A stretch of 64,000 nt of DNA, taken from positions 2,967,501-3,031,500 of the forward strand of contig NZ_CP018846.1 of assembly GCF_002025705.1 (NCBI RefSeq), in the 5' to 3' direction. Of this stretch, positions 37,108 through 45,104 are shown one piece after another. Positions within the stretch are counted from its first letter, which is position 1. The number at the start of each line of letters is the position of its first letter. The stretch comes from Pseudomonas putida. Lineage in GTDB: Bacteria; Pseudomonadota; Gammaproteobacteria; Pseudomonadales; Pseudomonadaceae. A program made the translations under genes and the position numbers. The notes beneath the pieces are model-generated. The model was not told the origin of the DNA. It did no database searches and worked only from the letters and a program-made list of their open reading frames with translations.

Positions 37108-38463
37108 TCAGCGAGCGACCGCACCCGGGCGGGCCACCGCCAAGTCGACCATCTGCGGCGCCATGCCCAAGTAGTTGGTCGGGTCGCACAGGGCTTCAAG
37201 GGTGGCCAGGTCCAGGCGCGCAGTGGCCTCGCCTTGGGCCTGCAGGGCCTCGAGCAGGCTGATGCCCTGGTCGTTGGCCATACGGCAGGCGGCGTAGACC
37301 ACGTCGTGCGCGACCTGGCGGCCAAGCGCCGGGGCCAGGCCCATCATCACCGCCTCGGCGACGATCAGGCCCTGGGTCATGTCGAGGTTCTTGCGCATGC
37401 GCTCGGTGCGCACGTCCAGGCCAGCCAGCATGAAGCGCGCCTGGCCCAGGGAGGCTGCGGTCAGGGCGAAGGCTTCGGGGATGGCGATCCACTCTGCCTG
37501 CCATGGGCCGGTGGAACGCTCGAAGTCCTGGATCATCGCGTCAAGCATCAACCCGGCCTGCTGGCGCACGCCCTTGGCGGCGGCATACATCAGCTCGCAG
37601 GAAATCGGGTTGCGCTTCTGCGGCATGGTGCTGCTGGCGCCACGGCCCTTGACGAACGGCTCATAGGCTTCGCCCAGCTCGCTGGTCATCATCATCATGA
37701 TGTCCAGCGCCACCTTGCCCAGCGAGGCGGTGACCAGGCCGAGGAAGTTGAGGGTTTCGGCCAGGCCGTCACGGGCCACGTGCCAGGTCGCCTGCGGCAC
37801 GCCCAGGCCCAGTTCGTCCATCAGCGCGGCCTGCACCTCCAGGCCCTTGTCGCCCAACGAGGCCAGGGTACCGGCGGCGCCGGCGAATTGCCCCACTTCC
37901 ACCCGCGGGCGCAGCTCGACCAGGCGCTCGGCGTGGCGGTCGAACATGCTCAGCCAGACCGCGCACTTGTAGCCGAAGGTGATCGGCAGTGCGTGCTGCA
38001 GGTGGGTACGGCCGGCCATCGGCGTGTCGCGGTAACGCTGCGCCAGCTCCGCCAGCAGGCCGCGCACTGCCTGCACATCACGCTCGACGATGGCCAGCGC
38101 GGCACGCACCTGCAGGACCACGGCGGTATCCATGATGTCCTGGGTGGTGGCCCCCCAGTGCACGTAGCGGCCAGCCTCGCCACAGAGCTTGGACAGTTGT
38201 TCCACCAACGGCAGGATCGGGTAGCCGACGATCTCGGTCTCGTGCTGCATCAATGCCAGGTCCAGCGAGGCGTACCGCGACAGCTCGGCGATCTGTGCGG
38301 CCGCTTCGGTCGGGATCACCCCGCAGCGCGCCTCGGCCTTGGCCAGGGCAACTTCAACTTCGATATAGCGCTCGATCAGCGCCTGGTCAGAAAACACCGC
38401 GCGCATCTCGGCGGTGCCGAACATGTCACGAAACAGGGTGGAATCGAAAACGGTGGTGGACAT
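37108..38463 (-). CDS. Fumarase/aspartase-superfamily lyase (carboxymuconate cycloisomerase-like)
   Basis: A 451-residue lyase closest in pattern to PcaB-type 3-carboxy-cis,cis-muconate cycloisomerases and adenylosuccinate lyases. The three conserved regions are present: HWGATTQDIMDTAV, AGRTHLQHALPITFGYK, and the flexible serine loop GRGASSTMPQKRNP. No protocatechuate genes are near. Instead it is paired with a DctA-like importer and a divergent GntR regulator. Many superfamily members split a succinyl adduct to fumarate, so import and cleavage of a substituted dicarboxylate is a reasonable inference. The substrate is not known and pcaB is not assigned. Confidence 0.82.
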   Translation of the reverse strand: MSTTVFDSTLFRDMFGTAEMRAVFSDQALIERYIEVEVALAKAEARCGVIPTEAAAQIAELSRYASLDLALMQHETEIVGYPILPLVEQLSKLCGEAGRYVHWGATTQDIMDTAVVLQVRAALAIVERDVQAVRGLLAELAQRYRDTPMAGRTHLQHALPITFGYKCAVWLSMFDRHAERLVELRPRVEVGQFAGAAGTLASLGDKGLEVQAALMDELGLGVPQATWHVARDGLAETLNFLGLVTASLGKVALDIMMMMTSELGEAYEPFVKGRGASSTMPQKRNPISCELMYAAAKGVRQQAGLMLDAMIQDFERSTGPWQAEWIAIPEAFALTAASLGQARFMLAGLDVRTERMRKNLDMTQGLIVAEAVMMGLAPALGRQVAHDVVYAACRMANDQGISLLEALQAQGEATARLDLATLEALCDPTNYLGMAPQMVDLAVARPGAVAR

Positions 38464-38493
38464 GGGCAGGGATCCTGAAATGTTGTTATTGAG

Positions 38494-38522
38494 CGTACAT
38501 ATTTATTATGTCCGTACATAAT
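38494..38522. promoter_or_regulatory. Overlapping inverted repeats between the lyase and GntR genes
   Basis: Three half-sites alternate: ACATA (38497), TATGT (38507), ACATA (38516). This gives ACATA-TTTAT-TATGT and TATGT-CCGT-ACATA, and GTACATA occurs twice 19 bases apart. It lies between the divergent starts at 38463 and 38581, in an AT-rich spot. It is very probably the operator of the HutC-type regulator. Confidence 0.65.
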
Positions 38523-38580
38523 TCTTGCCCCAGCACTGATACACTGTCAACCGGTGCATTTGACGGGACTGACCGAAGGC

Positions 38581-39318
38581 ATGAACGAAACGCGATACGC
38601 CGTGGTGGCCAAGGGCTTGATGGAGGGCATCGCCAGCGGCCGTTACCCGGTGGGCAGCCTGCTGCCAACCGAATTCGAACTGTGCGATCTGTATGAGGTG
38701 AGCCGGCACACGGTGCGGGCGGCGATCAACCAGTTGCTCAACCAGGGGCTGGTGTCACGCCGCAAGCGGGTCGGCACCCGGGTCGAGGCCAGCAGCCCGC
38801 GGGGCGGCTATTCACAGTCGCTGGCGACGGTGGCGGACCTTGCGCACCTGGCAGAAACCCAGCAACGGGAGATCCAGGGCGTGCGCCACTTCGTCGCCGA
38901 CCTGAGTGAAGCGGCGCGCCTGGGGCTGGTGCCGGGTGAGCATTACTTTTGCGTGTCGAGCATCCGCGTCGATCGCCAGCACAATGCCGCGCCTCTGTGC
39001 TGGACCGACGTCTACGCCCAGCGCGACTACGCCGAGGTCATCGAACTGGCCCGCGAGCACCCCGATCAGCTGATCGCAGCGTTGATCGAGCAGCACTATG
39101 GCCGGGCGATCGCAGTCGTCGACCAGCAGGTTCGGGCGGTGTTGCTGACGGCGGAGATGGCGCGTGAACTGAAGGCTGAGGCAGGCTCTCCGGGGCTGAA
39201 GATCATCCGCCATTACCGCGAAGAAAACGGCGACCTGATGGCGGTTTCCGAGACCGTGCACCCGGATGATCGCTTCACGCTGGTAACCCAGATGCGCCGG
39301 GACAAGGCGGCTGGCTGA
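38581..39318 (+). CDS. GntR/HutC-subfamily regulator with UTRA domain
   Basis: A 245-residue regulator. The N-terminal winged helix is GRYPVGSLLPTEFELCDLYE, VSRHTVRAAINQLLNQGLVS; the C-terminal UTRA effector domain includes PLCWTDVYAQRDYAEVIE and ends SETVHPDDRFTLVTQ. The ATG at 38581 gives the family start; a TTG-type extension to 38554 is less likely. It is divergent from the lyase-dctA pair, which it probably represses until the substrate binds. Confidence 0.85.
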   Translation: MNETRYAVVAKGLMEGIASGRYPVGSLLPTEFELCDLYEVSRHTVRAAINQLLNQGLVSRRKRVGTRVEASSPRGGYSQSLATVADLAHLAETQQREIQGVRHFVADLSEAARLGLVPGEHYFCVSSIRVDRQHNAAPLCWTDVYAQRDYAEVIELAREHPDQLIAALIEQHYGRAIAVVDQQVRAVLLTAEMARELKAEAGSPGLKIIRHYREENGDLMAVSETVHPDDRFTLVTQMRRDKAAG

Positions 39319-39336
39319 ACGTTTTCATTGTCTGTC

Positions 39337-39417
39337 CTGGCCAGTTCGCAGGTAAACCCGCTCCCACAGCGATTGCGCAAACCTTGTGGGAGCGGGTTTA
39401 CCCACGAAGAGGCCGGG
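39337..39417. repeat. REP-type inverted pair, 'GGGTTTACCC' class
   Basis: GTAAACCCGCTCCCACAG and CTTGTGGGAGCGGGTTTACC face each other over a ten-base centre, flanked by matching CTGGCC / GGCCGG ends. It lies just after the GntR stop codon and before the DUF998 gene. Confidence 0.8.
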
Positions 39418-39483
39418 ACAGGCCGCAACGATCGCGGTACTGTAAACGCTTGAACCGGCCATTCCACGGAAGGAAACCCGCTG

Positions 39484-40134
39484 ATGAAACTTCTCGACCG
39501 CTGCCTGCTCACCTGCGGCCTGCTCATCCCGTTCTGGCTGTTGTTGGGAGTCTGGCTCACCGCCCGCGCCTACCCCGGCTACGACCACCTCCAGCAGGCC
39601 ATGAGCCAGCTTGGCGCGGTCGGTGCGCCCACCCAGCACTGGTCGCCTCTGCTCAATAACTTCCCGCTCGCGGTGCTGTTCGCCTTGTTCGCCTGGGGCC
39701 TTGCGCGGCGTTGGCAGGGTTCAAAACTGGCGATAGCGAGTGCTGCATTGATACTGCTGCATGGCGTGGGCAGCCTGGGTACCGGCTGGTTTCCCTGCGA
39801 CCAAGGCTGCACGCCTGCCCAACCTTCGCTTTCGCAACAGTTGCATAACCTGTCGGGGCTGCTGATGTTCCTCTCGTTGACACTAGCCAGCGCGCTTTGG
39901 GTGTGGCTCGGCAGGCGCCTGGCCGGTTCGCCGGGCTTGGGCTGGTTTTCGCTGGTGTGCCTGGTTGCTGCGCTGGTGACCGTCATGCTCATGGCCCAAG
40001 CCGCACAAAGCGGCCAGCTGTTCGGCCTGTACCAGAGGCTGAATTACGGCGTGTCGGTGGTATGGGTCGCCGGCTTGGCATTCAGCAGCCTGCGCCCCGC
40101 ACTGGCAAATCGCATCTGCATCGCCACTACCTGA
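39484..40134 (+). CDS. DUF998 family membrane protein
   Basis: A 216-residue protein with six hydrophobic segments (LLTCGLLIPFWLLLGVWLTA, FPLAVLFALFAWGLARRW, IASAALILLHGVGSLGTGWF, LSGLLMFLSLTLASALWVWL, FSLVCLVAALVTVMLMAQAA, YGVSVVWVAGLAFSSLRP). The YPGYDHLQQAMSQLGAVGAP stretch after helix 1 and a GWFPCDQGC motif match DUF998. The role is unknown. GGAAGGA gives a strong ribosome site. It seems monocistronic. Confidence 0.78.
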   Translation: MKLLDRCLLTCGLLIPFWLLLGVWLTARAYPGYDHLQQAMSQLGAVGAPTQHWSPLLNNFPLAVLFALFAWGLARRWQGSKLAIASAALILLHGVGSLGTGWFPCDQGCTPAQPSLSQQLHNLSGLLMFLSLTLASALWVWLGRRLAGSPGLGWFSLVCLVAALVTVMLMAQAAQSGQLFGLYQRLNYGVSVVWVAGLAFSSLRPALANRICIATT

Positions 40135-40155
40135 TGGGAAAATGCTGGCCCCCAG

Positions 40156-40195
40156 GCATCTGAAGCCAAGGCAAACTCCTTTCATCTTCAGATGC
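40156..40195. other. Hairpin between the DUF998 gene and the small secreted protein gene
   Basis: GCATCTGAAG at 40156-40165 pairs perfectly with CTTCAGATGC at 40186-40195 over a 20-base loop, 13 bases before the next ATG. It could end the DUF998 message or shape the leader of the small secreted protein gene. Confidence 0.5.
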
Positions 40196-40208
40196 TTAGG
40201 ACAGCAAC

Positions 40209-40538
40209 ATGCGAACAATTCTAGCAACGATGGCCGGCTGCCTGCTGGCCACTGTCGCCTTCGGTGCCCAGGCCAAGGCGCTGAACCAGAACGATCGCAA
40301 CGTCTGTGGCTGGGGTTCGCAAATCGCCGCAGAAGCCCAGCAAGCCAAACTTTCCGGGGTCACCCTGTACGCAACGCGCAAGAAGCTACAGGTGCGCCGC
40401 TTCCCCAAGCCATGGATGCGCATGACCGCCTTCGGCATCACCGAACAGACCTATAACAGCCGGTCCAGGTTGCAGCCAGCGGCGATCAAGCAAACGTACT
40501 ACGAACAGTGCGTACAGCACGCAGTAGCAAAGCGATAA
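40209..40538 (+). CDS. Small secreted protein of unknown function
   Basis: A 109-residue protein with a clear signal peptide (MRTILATMAGCLLATVAFGA, cut after AQA). The mature part of ~86 residues is basic and has two cysteines (NVCGWGSQ and EQCVQHAV), which could form one disulfide in the periplasm. I do not recognise the family. AGGA precedes the ATG and a strong terminator follows the gene. Confidence 0.7.
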   Translation: MRTILATMAGCLLATVAFGAQAKALNQNDRNVCGWGSQIAAEAQQAKLSGVTLYATRKKLQVRRFPKPWMRMTAFGITEQTYNSRSRLQPAAIKQTYYEQCVQHAVAKR

Positions 40539-40550
40539 CTAACTAAAATC

Positions 40551-40584
40551 AACAAGTTAGATCATAAAGCTGATCTAACTTGTT
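40551..40584. terminator. Bidirectional terminator between convergent genes
   Basis: AACAAGTTAGATCA and TGATCTAACTTGTT form a perfect 14-bp stem with a six-base loop (TAAAGC). It lies between the convergent small secreted protein and OsmC genes, and is followed by T-rich sequence on both strands. Confidence 0.85.
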
Positions 40585-40591
40585 TAAGATT

Positions 40592-41062
40592 TCAGCTGAG
40601 GTAAACGGGCTCGCAACGCACCTCGGTCTTGACCGAATTGGCGATGAAGCATTCCTCGTGGGCGAGGTGGTGAAGGTGCTCAAGCTGCTCCGCCGTAGGC
40701 TGGCGCTCGCCGGAGAACTCGACCCGTGGGCGCAGGGTAACCACGGTCATGGCCATGCGCCCTGCCTCATTGCGTGCCATCACCCCCTCTGCGTCGTCGG
40801 CATAGTGCTCGACGCAAAAGCGCTGCTTGGCTGCCAGCGACAGGAACCACAGCATGTGGCAGCTGGAAAGCGCAGCGATGAAGACCTCTTCAGGGTCTAC
40901 AGCGTTGGCATCAGACATCGGCAGTGGCACCACATGCGGCGATGACGACCCCGGCACTTCGATGCCACCGTCGAAGCGCCACAGGTGCCGGCGGCTGTAT
41001 TGGTTGCCGAGAAAGTCCTGGCCTTCGCGAGCCCAGGCCACGTGTGCGGTGTATTGCGCCAT
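40592..41062 (-). CDS. OsmC family peroxidase-like protein
   Basis: A 156-residue OsmC/Ohr-fold protein with the two family cysteines: Cys68 in FIAALSSCHMLWFLSL and Cys138 in AHEECFIANSV. OsmC proteins reduce organic hydroperoxides with these thiols. The start at 41062 (MAQYTAHVAW) is chosen because it begins the first strand and drops a non-family extension. It begins 32 bases after the YeeE/YedE transporter stop on the same strand, which suggests a joint role in handling reactive sulfur species. That link is inferred. Confidence 0.85.
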   Translation of the reverse strand: MAQYTAHVAWAREGQDFLGNQYSRRHLWRFDGGIEVPGSSSPHVVPLPMSDANAVDPEEVFIAALSSCHMLWFLSLAAKQRFCVEHYADDAEGVMARNEAGRMAMTVVTLRPRVEFSGERQPTAEQLEHLHHLAHEECFIANSVKTEVRCEPVYLS

Positions 41063-41094
41063 GCCAACCTCTTCAGTCAATTGATCGGGTGACT

Positions 41095-42309
41095 TCAGCA
41101 GCCGTTGAGCGCCACCGGGCGGCGTTCGCCAGCGAAGAACAGCGGGCGCAGGCGCACACCGATCAGGTTGCCGGCGTAAGCCGCGACCAGCCACAGCCAG
41201 CCGTGCACGCTACCCGATGCGATACCGCTGAAGTAGGCGCCGATATTACAGCCATAGGCCAGGCGCGAACCGTAGCCCAGCAACAGGCCACCGATCACTG
41301 CGGCAATCAGCGAAGCCAGCGGGATCTTCAGGCTAGGCGCGAAGCGGCCAGCCAGGCCTGCCGCCAACAGGGCGCCGAGGACGATGCCGATATCCATCAC
41401 CGTGGTGATGTCCTGCCAAAGCGGCGCAGCCAGTGCCTTGGCATTGGCCGGAGCCTGCCAGAACACCCAGCTGCCGACGTCCACACCGAAGCTGGACAGC
41501 GTCTTGGCACCCCACAGCGCAAAGGCCGAGGTGATACCCCAAGGGCGCCCGGCCAGGGCCAGAGTGGCGTAGTTCAGCAAAGCCAGGGCGATGGCGCCCC
41601 ACAGCAGCGGCCACGGGCCACGCAGGAAACGGCGCAGGCCCTGGTGCTCGCTGGTCAACGGGGCTTCCAGGGCACCGTGGCGGCGCTTTTCCAGAACCAC
41701 GGTCGCCCAGGCGATCAACGCGAATACACCCACGCTCACTGCCAGCGCCGGCCCAACACCCCAGGCCTGCACGATTGAAGTGGCAGGGAACGACGGCAAC
41801 GCAAACCACCAGTCAGCATGGTGCGTGGCCGTGACCGAGCCGATGATGAAGAACAGCAAGGTCACCAGCATCCGCGCATTGCCGCCCCCCACGGTGAACA
41901 GCGTGCCCGAGGCACAGCCGCCGCCCAGTTGCATGCCGATGCCGAAGATGAAGGCACCGAACACCACCGACACGCCAGCCGGCGCAACCAGGCCGTTGAC
42001 CGGGGTACCGAACAGGCTACCGGCCGACAGTGCCGGGAAAAACAACAGCACGGCCAGGGTCAGCATGACCATCTGCGCACGCAGGCCGGCGCCACGGCGT
42101 TCGTTGATGAATACACGCCAGGCCGAGGTGAAGCCGAAAGCGGCGTGATAAAGCGTCAGGCCCAGGGCAGCGCCGACCATCAGCAGCAGCACCTGCTTGA
42201 AGCCGGCGTTGAGATTGAGGAACCAGGCGCCGGCCAGCAGCAGGGCCAGGGCGATCAAGGGCGCACCGAGGCGGCGCGGTTCGGGTGTGGCGGTTGCGGA
42301 AAGACCCAT
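41095..42309 (-). CDS. YeeE/YedE family sulfur-compound transporter
   Basis: A 404-residue membrane protein with two similar halves. Each half has a cysteine motif in the family place: FGIGMQLGGGCASGTLFTVG and LGYGSRLAYGCNIGAYFSG. In E. coli YeeE (TsuA) these cysteines relay thiosulfate into the cell, and related YedE proteins are tied to selenium. The usual TusA-like partner (YeeD) is absent; an OsmC gene takes the downstream place. The start at 42309 (MGLSATATPEPRR) avoids a long extension through a REP element. Confidence 0.87.
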   Translation of the reverse strand: MGLSATATPEPRRLGAPLIALALLLAGAWFLNLNAGFKQVLLLMVGAALGLTLYHAAFGFTSAWRVFINERRGAGLRAQMVMLTLAVLLFFPALSAGSLFGTPVNGLVAPAGVSVVFGAFIFGIGMQLGGGCASGTLFTVGGGNARMLVTLLFFIIGSVTATHHADWWFALPSFPATSIVQAWGVGPALAVSVGVFALIAWATVVLEKRRHGALEAPLTSEHQGLRRFLRGPWPLLWGAIALALLNYATLALAGRPWGITSAFALWGAKTLSSFGVDVGSWVFWQAPANAKALAAPLWQDITTVMDIGIVLGALLAAGLAGRFAPSLKIPLASLIAAVIGGLLLGYGSRLAYGCNIGAYFSGIASGSVHGWLWLVAAYAGNLIGVRLRPLFFAGERRPVALNGC

Positions 42310-42380
42310 TGGAGTACTCGGATTACAGTGAAACGGGCGGCGAGTATACCCTGCGAGTGCTTTGTGTTGCCTGCACTGGC

Positions 42381-42470
42381 GCCTCCGCGGGCAAGCCCGC
42401 TCCCACTGATACTGCATAGACCTTGAAGTCAGAGGTAGTCCTGTGGGAGCGGGCTTGCCCGCGAAGAGGC
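42381..42470. repeat. REP-type inverted pair, 'GGGCAAGCCCGC' class
   Basis: GCCTCCGCGGGCAAGCCCGC plus TCCCAC at left and GTGGGAGCGGGCTTGCCCGC at right enclose ~35 bases. It sits between the divergent YeeE/YedE and LysR genes, so the promoters of both must lie beside it. Confidence 0.85.
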
Positions 42471-42526
42471 AGCCGCATCTGTTAGGCTGATAATCTTCTA
42501 TCAAAGCCAGCCGAAGCATTCGCCCC

Positions 42527-43435
42527 ATGGATGAACTGCGCAAGATCGACCTCAACCTGCTGCTGACCCTGCACGCCCTGCTCAGCGAAAAGCACGTGAC
42601 CCGCGCCGCCCTGCGCCTGCACCGCAGCCAGCCCGCGGTCAGCCACGCGCTGGCCCAACTGCGGGCACACTTCGACGACCCGTTGCTGATTCGCCAACAC
42701 GGCCAGATGGCCCTCACCGCCCGCGCCCAGTCCCTCGCCAAACCACTGCAGGACGCCCTTGGCAGCCTCAACGGCTTGCTGGCCGCGCCACAGTTCGAGC
42801 CTGCCCAAGCCCGGCGCCGCTTCCGCCTGTCGCTGTCGGACTACTCCTCGCGCATCATCCTGCCGCCACTGGTCCGCCACCTGCGCCAGGTGGCCCCCGG
42901 CGTCGACCTGGCCATCAGCCAGGCCAGCCGCGAAACCATGCTCGCCCAGTTGCTTGACGGCGAACTCGACCTGGCCCTGGGCATCTTCCCGGAACTGCCA
43001 GCCGACATCACCGTCCAGACGCTGTTCGAAGACACTTTCGTCAGCGTCGCCGATCGCCAGGTGCTGCCGGCCAAGGGTGGGCTCAGCCTGGATGACTGGC
43101 TGGCGCGGCCGCATGTGCTCATGGCCATGCACCCGGATGCCCATGACGAGATCGAGCGCGCCTTGGCCGCACAAGGCCAACGCCGCCACATCGCCCTGGC
43201 GCTGCCGCACTGGAGCGCTGCCGTCGACGTGCTCGCCGGTACCGACCTGATCCTCACCGTGGCCCAACGTGCGGTAAGCTCGATGCGCCAGCACCCATCA
43301 TTGCGCCAGTTCACTCCGCCGCTGCCGATCCCCGCCCTGGCCTATCAGCAGGCCTGGCATGCACGAAAGGACAGCGACCCCGGCCACCGCTGGCTGCGTG
43401 AAGCGGTCCGGGCCTGCAGCCAGCCCGGTCATTGA
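42527..43435 (+). CDS. LysR-type transcriptional regulator
   Basis: A 302-residue LysR protein. The N-terminal helix-turn-helix (LNLLLTLHALLSEKHVTRAA, LRLHRSQPAVSHALAQLR) is followed by a substrate-binding domain (FRLSLSDYSSRIILPPLVRH and ELDLALGIFPEL). It is of the NodD/PcpR-like subgroup beginning 'MDELRKIDLNLLLTL'. LysR proteins usually control a divergent gene; here that would be the YeeE/YedE-OsmC pair, 217 bases away with a REP between. The convergent YdcZ gene is another possible target. Effector unknown. Confidence 0.88.
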   Translation: MDELRKIDLNLLLTLHALLSEKHVTRAALRLHRSQPAVSHALAQLRAHFDDPLLIRQHGQMALTARAQSLAKPLQDALGSLNGLLAAPQFEPAQARRRFRLSLSDYSSRIILPPLVRHLRQVAPGVDLAISQASRETMLAQLLDGELDLALGIFPELPADITVQTLFEDTFVSVADRQVLPAKGGLSLDDWLARPHVLMAMHPDAHDEIERALAAQGQRRHIALALPHWSAAVDVLAGTDLILTVAQRAVSSMRQHPSLRQFTPPLPIPALAYQQAWHARKDSDPGHRWLREAVRACSQPGH

Positions 43436-43941
43436 TCAGCGCTCGACACAGCCCGGCCTGACGCCGGGGTTGAACTCCAGCCGCCCTGGACCAGCAACAC
43501 GCCGCCAAGGATCAACAGCACGCCGGCAACCCTGGCCATGTTCACCGGCTTGCTGGCAACCCCCATCAGCCCGAAGTGGTCGACGATCACCGAGGTCAGG
43601 ATCTGCCCTGCCACCACCAGCACCAGGAAGCCCGCCGTGCCCAGCTTTGGGGTCAACGCAGCAGCGCCGGCCACATAAAGGGCGCCCAGCACGCCACCGA
43701 TCCACAACCACCACGGGCCCTGCACCGCCTTGCTCAGGTCTGGCATGGGTACGCGCAGGATCAGCAACGCTGTGATGACCACCACCGAGCTGACCGTTAA
43801 CGAGGTGAAGGCACCCCACAGCCAGTGCCCCAGGGCACGGCCGACGGCGGCGTTGCTGGCGGCCTGGTAAGGCAACACGAAACCCGCAAGCAGGGCCATC
43901 GCCACGGGCAAGCATGCAAGCAGGAGGGTCTTGTAGGACAT
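43429..43941 (-). CDS. DMT-superfamily YdcZ/DUF606 membrane protein
   Basis: A 170-residue protein with five helices (LLLACLPVAMALLAGFVLP, TSLTVSSVVVITALLILR, WWLWIGGVLGALYVAGAAAL, GTAGFLVLVVAGQILTSVIV, MARVAGVLLILGGVLLVQGG). The ending DHFGLMGVASKPVNMARVAG is the DUF606 signature. These half-sized drug/metabolite transporters have no firm substrate. Its stop overlaps the end of the LysR gene by seven bases. Confidence 0.82.
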   Translation of the reverse strand: MSYKTLLLACLPVAMALLAGFVLPYQAASNAAVGRALGHWLWGAFTSLTVSSVVVITALLILRVPMPDLSKAVQGPWWLWIGGVLGALYVAGAAALTPKLGTAGFLVLVVAGQILTSVIVDHFGLMGVASKPVNMARVAGVLLILGGVLLVQGGWSSTPASGRAVSSADQ

Positions 43942-44056
43942 GGATGCTCTCATCTGAAGACAGGATGAGCCCATGATGGTAAATCGACAGTGATTATGGA
44001 AATTGAAAAGGCGCACGCAGGGTATTCGTTACATGCATGCTGATGCGTTATCTGTT

Positions 44057-44134
44057 CCGGCCTTTTCGCGGCTAAAGCCGCTCCTACAAGGATCGTCGCT
44101 TACTTGTGGGAGCGGCTTTAGCCGCGAAGAGGCC
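44057..44134. repeat. REP-type inverted pair, 'GGCTAAAGCCGC' class
   Basis: CCGGCCTTTTCGCGGCTAAA plus GCCGCTCCTACAAG faces CTTGTGGGAGCGGCTTTAGC plus CGCGAAGAGGCC. It lies in the 210-base gap before the duplicated-domain periplasmic protein gene. Confidence 0.8.
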
Positions 44135-44151
44135 AGCCCTGCTGGCCTATA

Positions 44152-44730
44152 TCAGCGCCAGGTATCGACTCGTAGCACTTCGGTATAGATCGCATCGACG
44201 GTCTGGCCGACCTTGAGGTTCTTCATCCGCTTTTGCAGGTCAGGGTCTTCGACCTTGACCACCTGCAGCTTGCCTTCCGGCGGCAGCAGGCTGACTTCAT
44301 GCTTCTTCAAGTCTATCTTCTTGATCTGCGAGGTTACCCGGACCTGGCGGAAGGCTTCACCACCGGGGTTGGGGTTGTCCTTGGTGGCACGGATTTCCCC
44401 GGATTCTTCGGTGGCCTTCGGCGCGCCACCCACGTCGCTGTTGAGCACATAGGCGATGGCCCGGGTGACGTAGATATCAACGTTGTCACCGACCTTCAGA
44501 TTGGGCAGCGCCTTGGCCTTTTCCGTCAGTTGCAGGGTCACATCCTTGTCGTTCGGCCCCTTCACCGTGACTTGGCGGTTGGCCAGGTCGATGGCGGTGA
44601 CCTGGGTTTTGACGTGGCTTTCAAATGCCTTGCTGCCAATCGGAATCTCGGCAGCCTGCACCGTGAAGGTGGCAGCAGACATCAAGGTGGCGAGGGCAAC
44701 AGCGCGAGCGAGCGTGCAAATAGGGTTCAT
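44152..44730 (-). CDS. Periplasmic protein with two similar internal repeats
   Basis: A 192-residue exported protein; a signal peptide ends at TFTVQAA. The mature part has two parallel modules. The first reads VKTQVTAIDLANRQVTVKG then KALPNLKVGDNVDIYVTRAI; the second VRVTSQIKKIDLKKHEVSLL then KRMKNLKVGQTVDAIYTEVL. Each looks like a small beta-barrel (an OB- or DUF5666-like pattern), separated by a Pro/Gly/Glu linker. Function is unknown. It is flanked by REP elements and appears monocistronic. Confidence 0.7.
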   Translation of the reverse strand: MNPICTLARAVALATLMSAATFTVQAAEIPIGSKAFESHVKTQVTAIDLANRQVTVKGPNDKDVTLQLTEKAKALPNLKVGDNVDIYVTRAIAYVLNSDVGGAPKATEESGEIRATKDNPNPGGEAFRQVRVTSQIKKIDLKKHEVSLLPPEGKLQVVKVEDPDLQKRMKNLKVGQTVDAIYTEVLRVDTWR

Positions 44731-44958
44731 AGGCCTGCTTCCATGTGATCAAGACCGGGTTGTGGGTGACATGTTCATGCGCAAACAAGCATAGCCATAA
44801 CCCGCCACTCTGCTGGCCAGCGCCCCGCCCGCGATGCCTTTCAACCCATTTGCGTCAAGGCCAGGCTTGTTTTGGCAAATATCAACCTGACTGTAAGGTG
44901 CTTTGCCTCGGCGCACGGTGCGTTGGCCCTGATCACCTTGGAAGGCAGCACGCTACCC

Positions 44959-45103
44959 TGTAGGAGCGGCCTCGCCGGGGCGCCGGACCGGTCGTAAAGG
45001 GCCGCGAAGCGGCCCCAGGATTTCAGCGCTGATGCAGAAACTGCTGGGGCCGCTGCGCAGCCCTTTACGACCGGTCCGGCGCCCCGGCGAGGCCGCTCCT
45101 ACA
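44959..45103. repeat. 145-bp repeat with 43-base perfect inverted arms
   Basis: Left and right arms of 43 bases match without error: TGTAGGAGCGGCCTCGCCGG at the outside to CCGGTCGTAAAGGG inside. Inside them lies a further pair (GGGGCCGC / GCGGCCCC type). It ends two bases before the stop codon of the sorbosone dehydrogenase-like gene and fills much of the 374-base gap; from 44731 to 44958 I see no gene. Confidence 0.88.
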
Positions 45104-45104
45104 C

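Noticed and set aside
37108..38463. Naming the lyase pcaB
   Set aside because: Motifs fit the whole superfamily, and no protocatechuate genes are present; the importer and regulator context points elsewhere.
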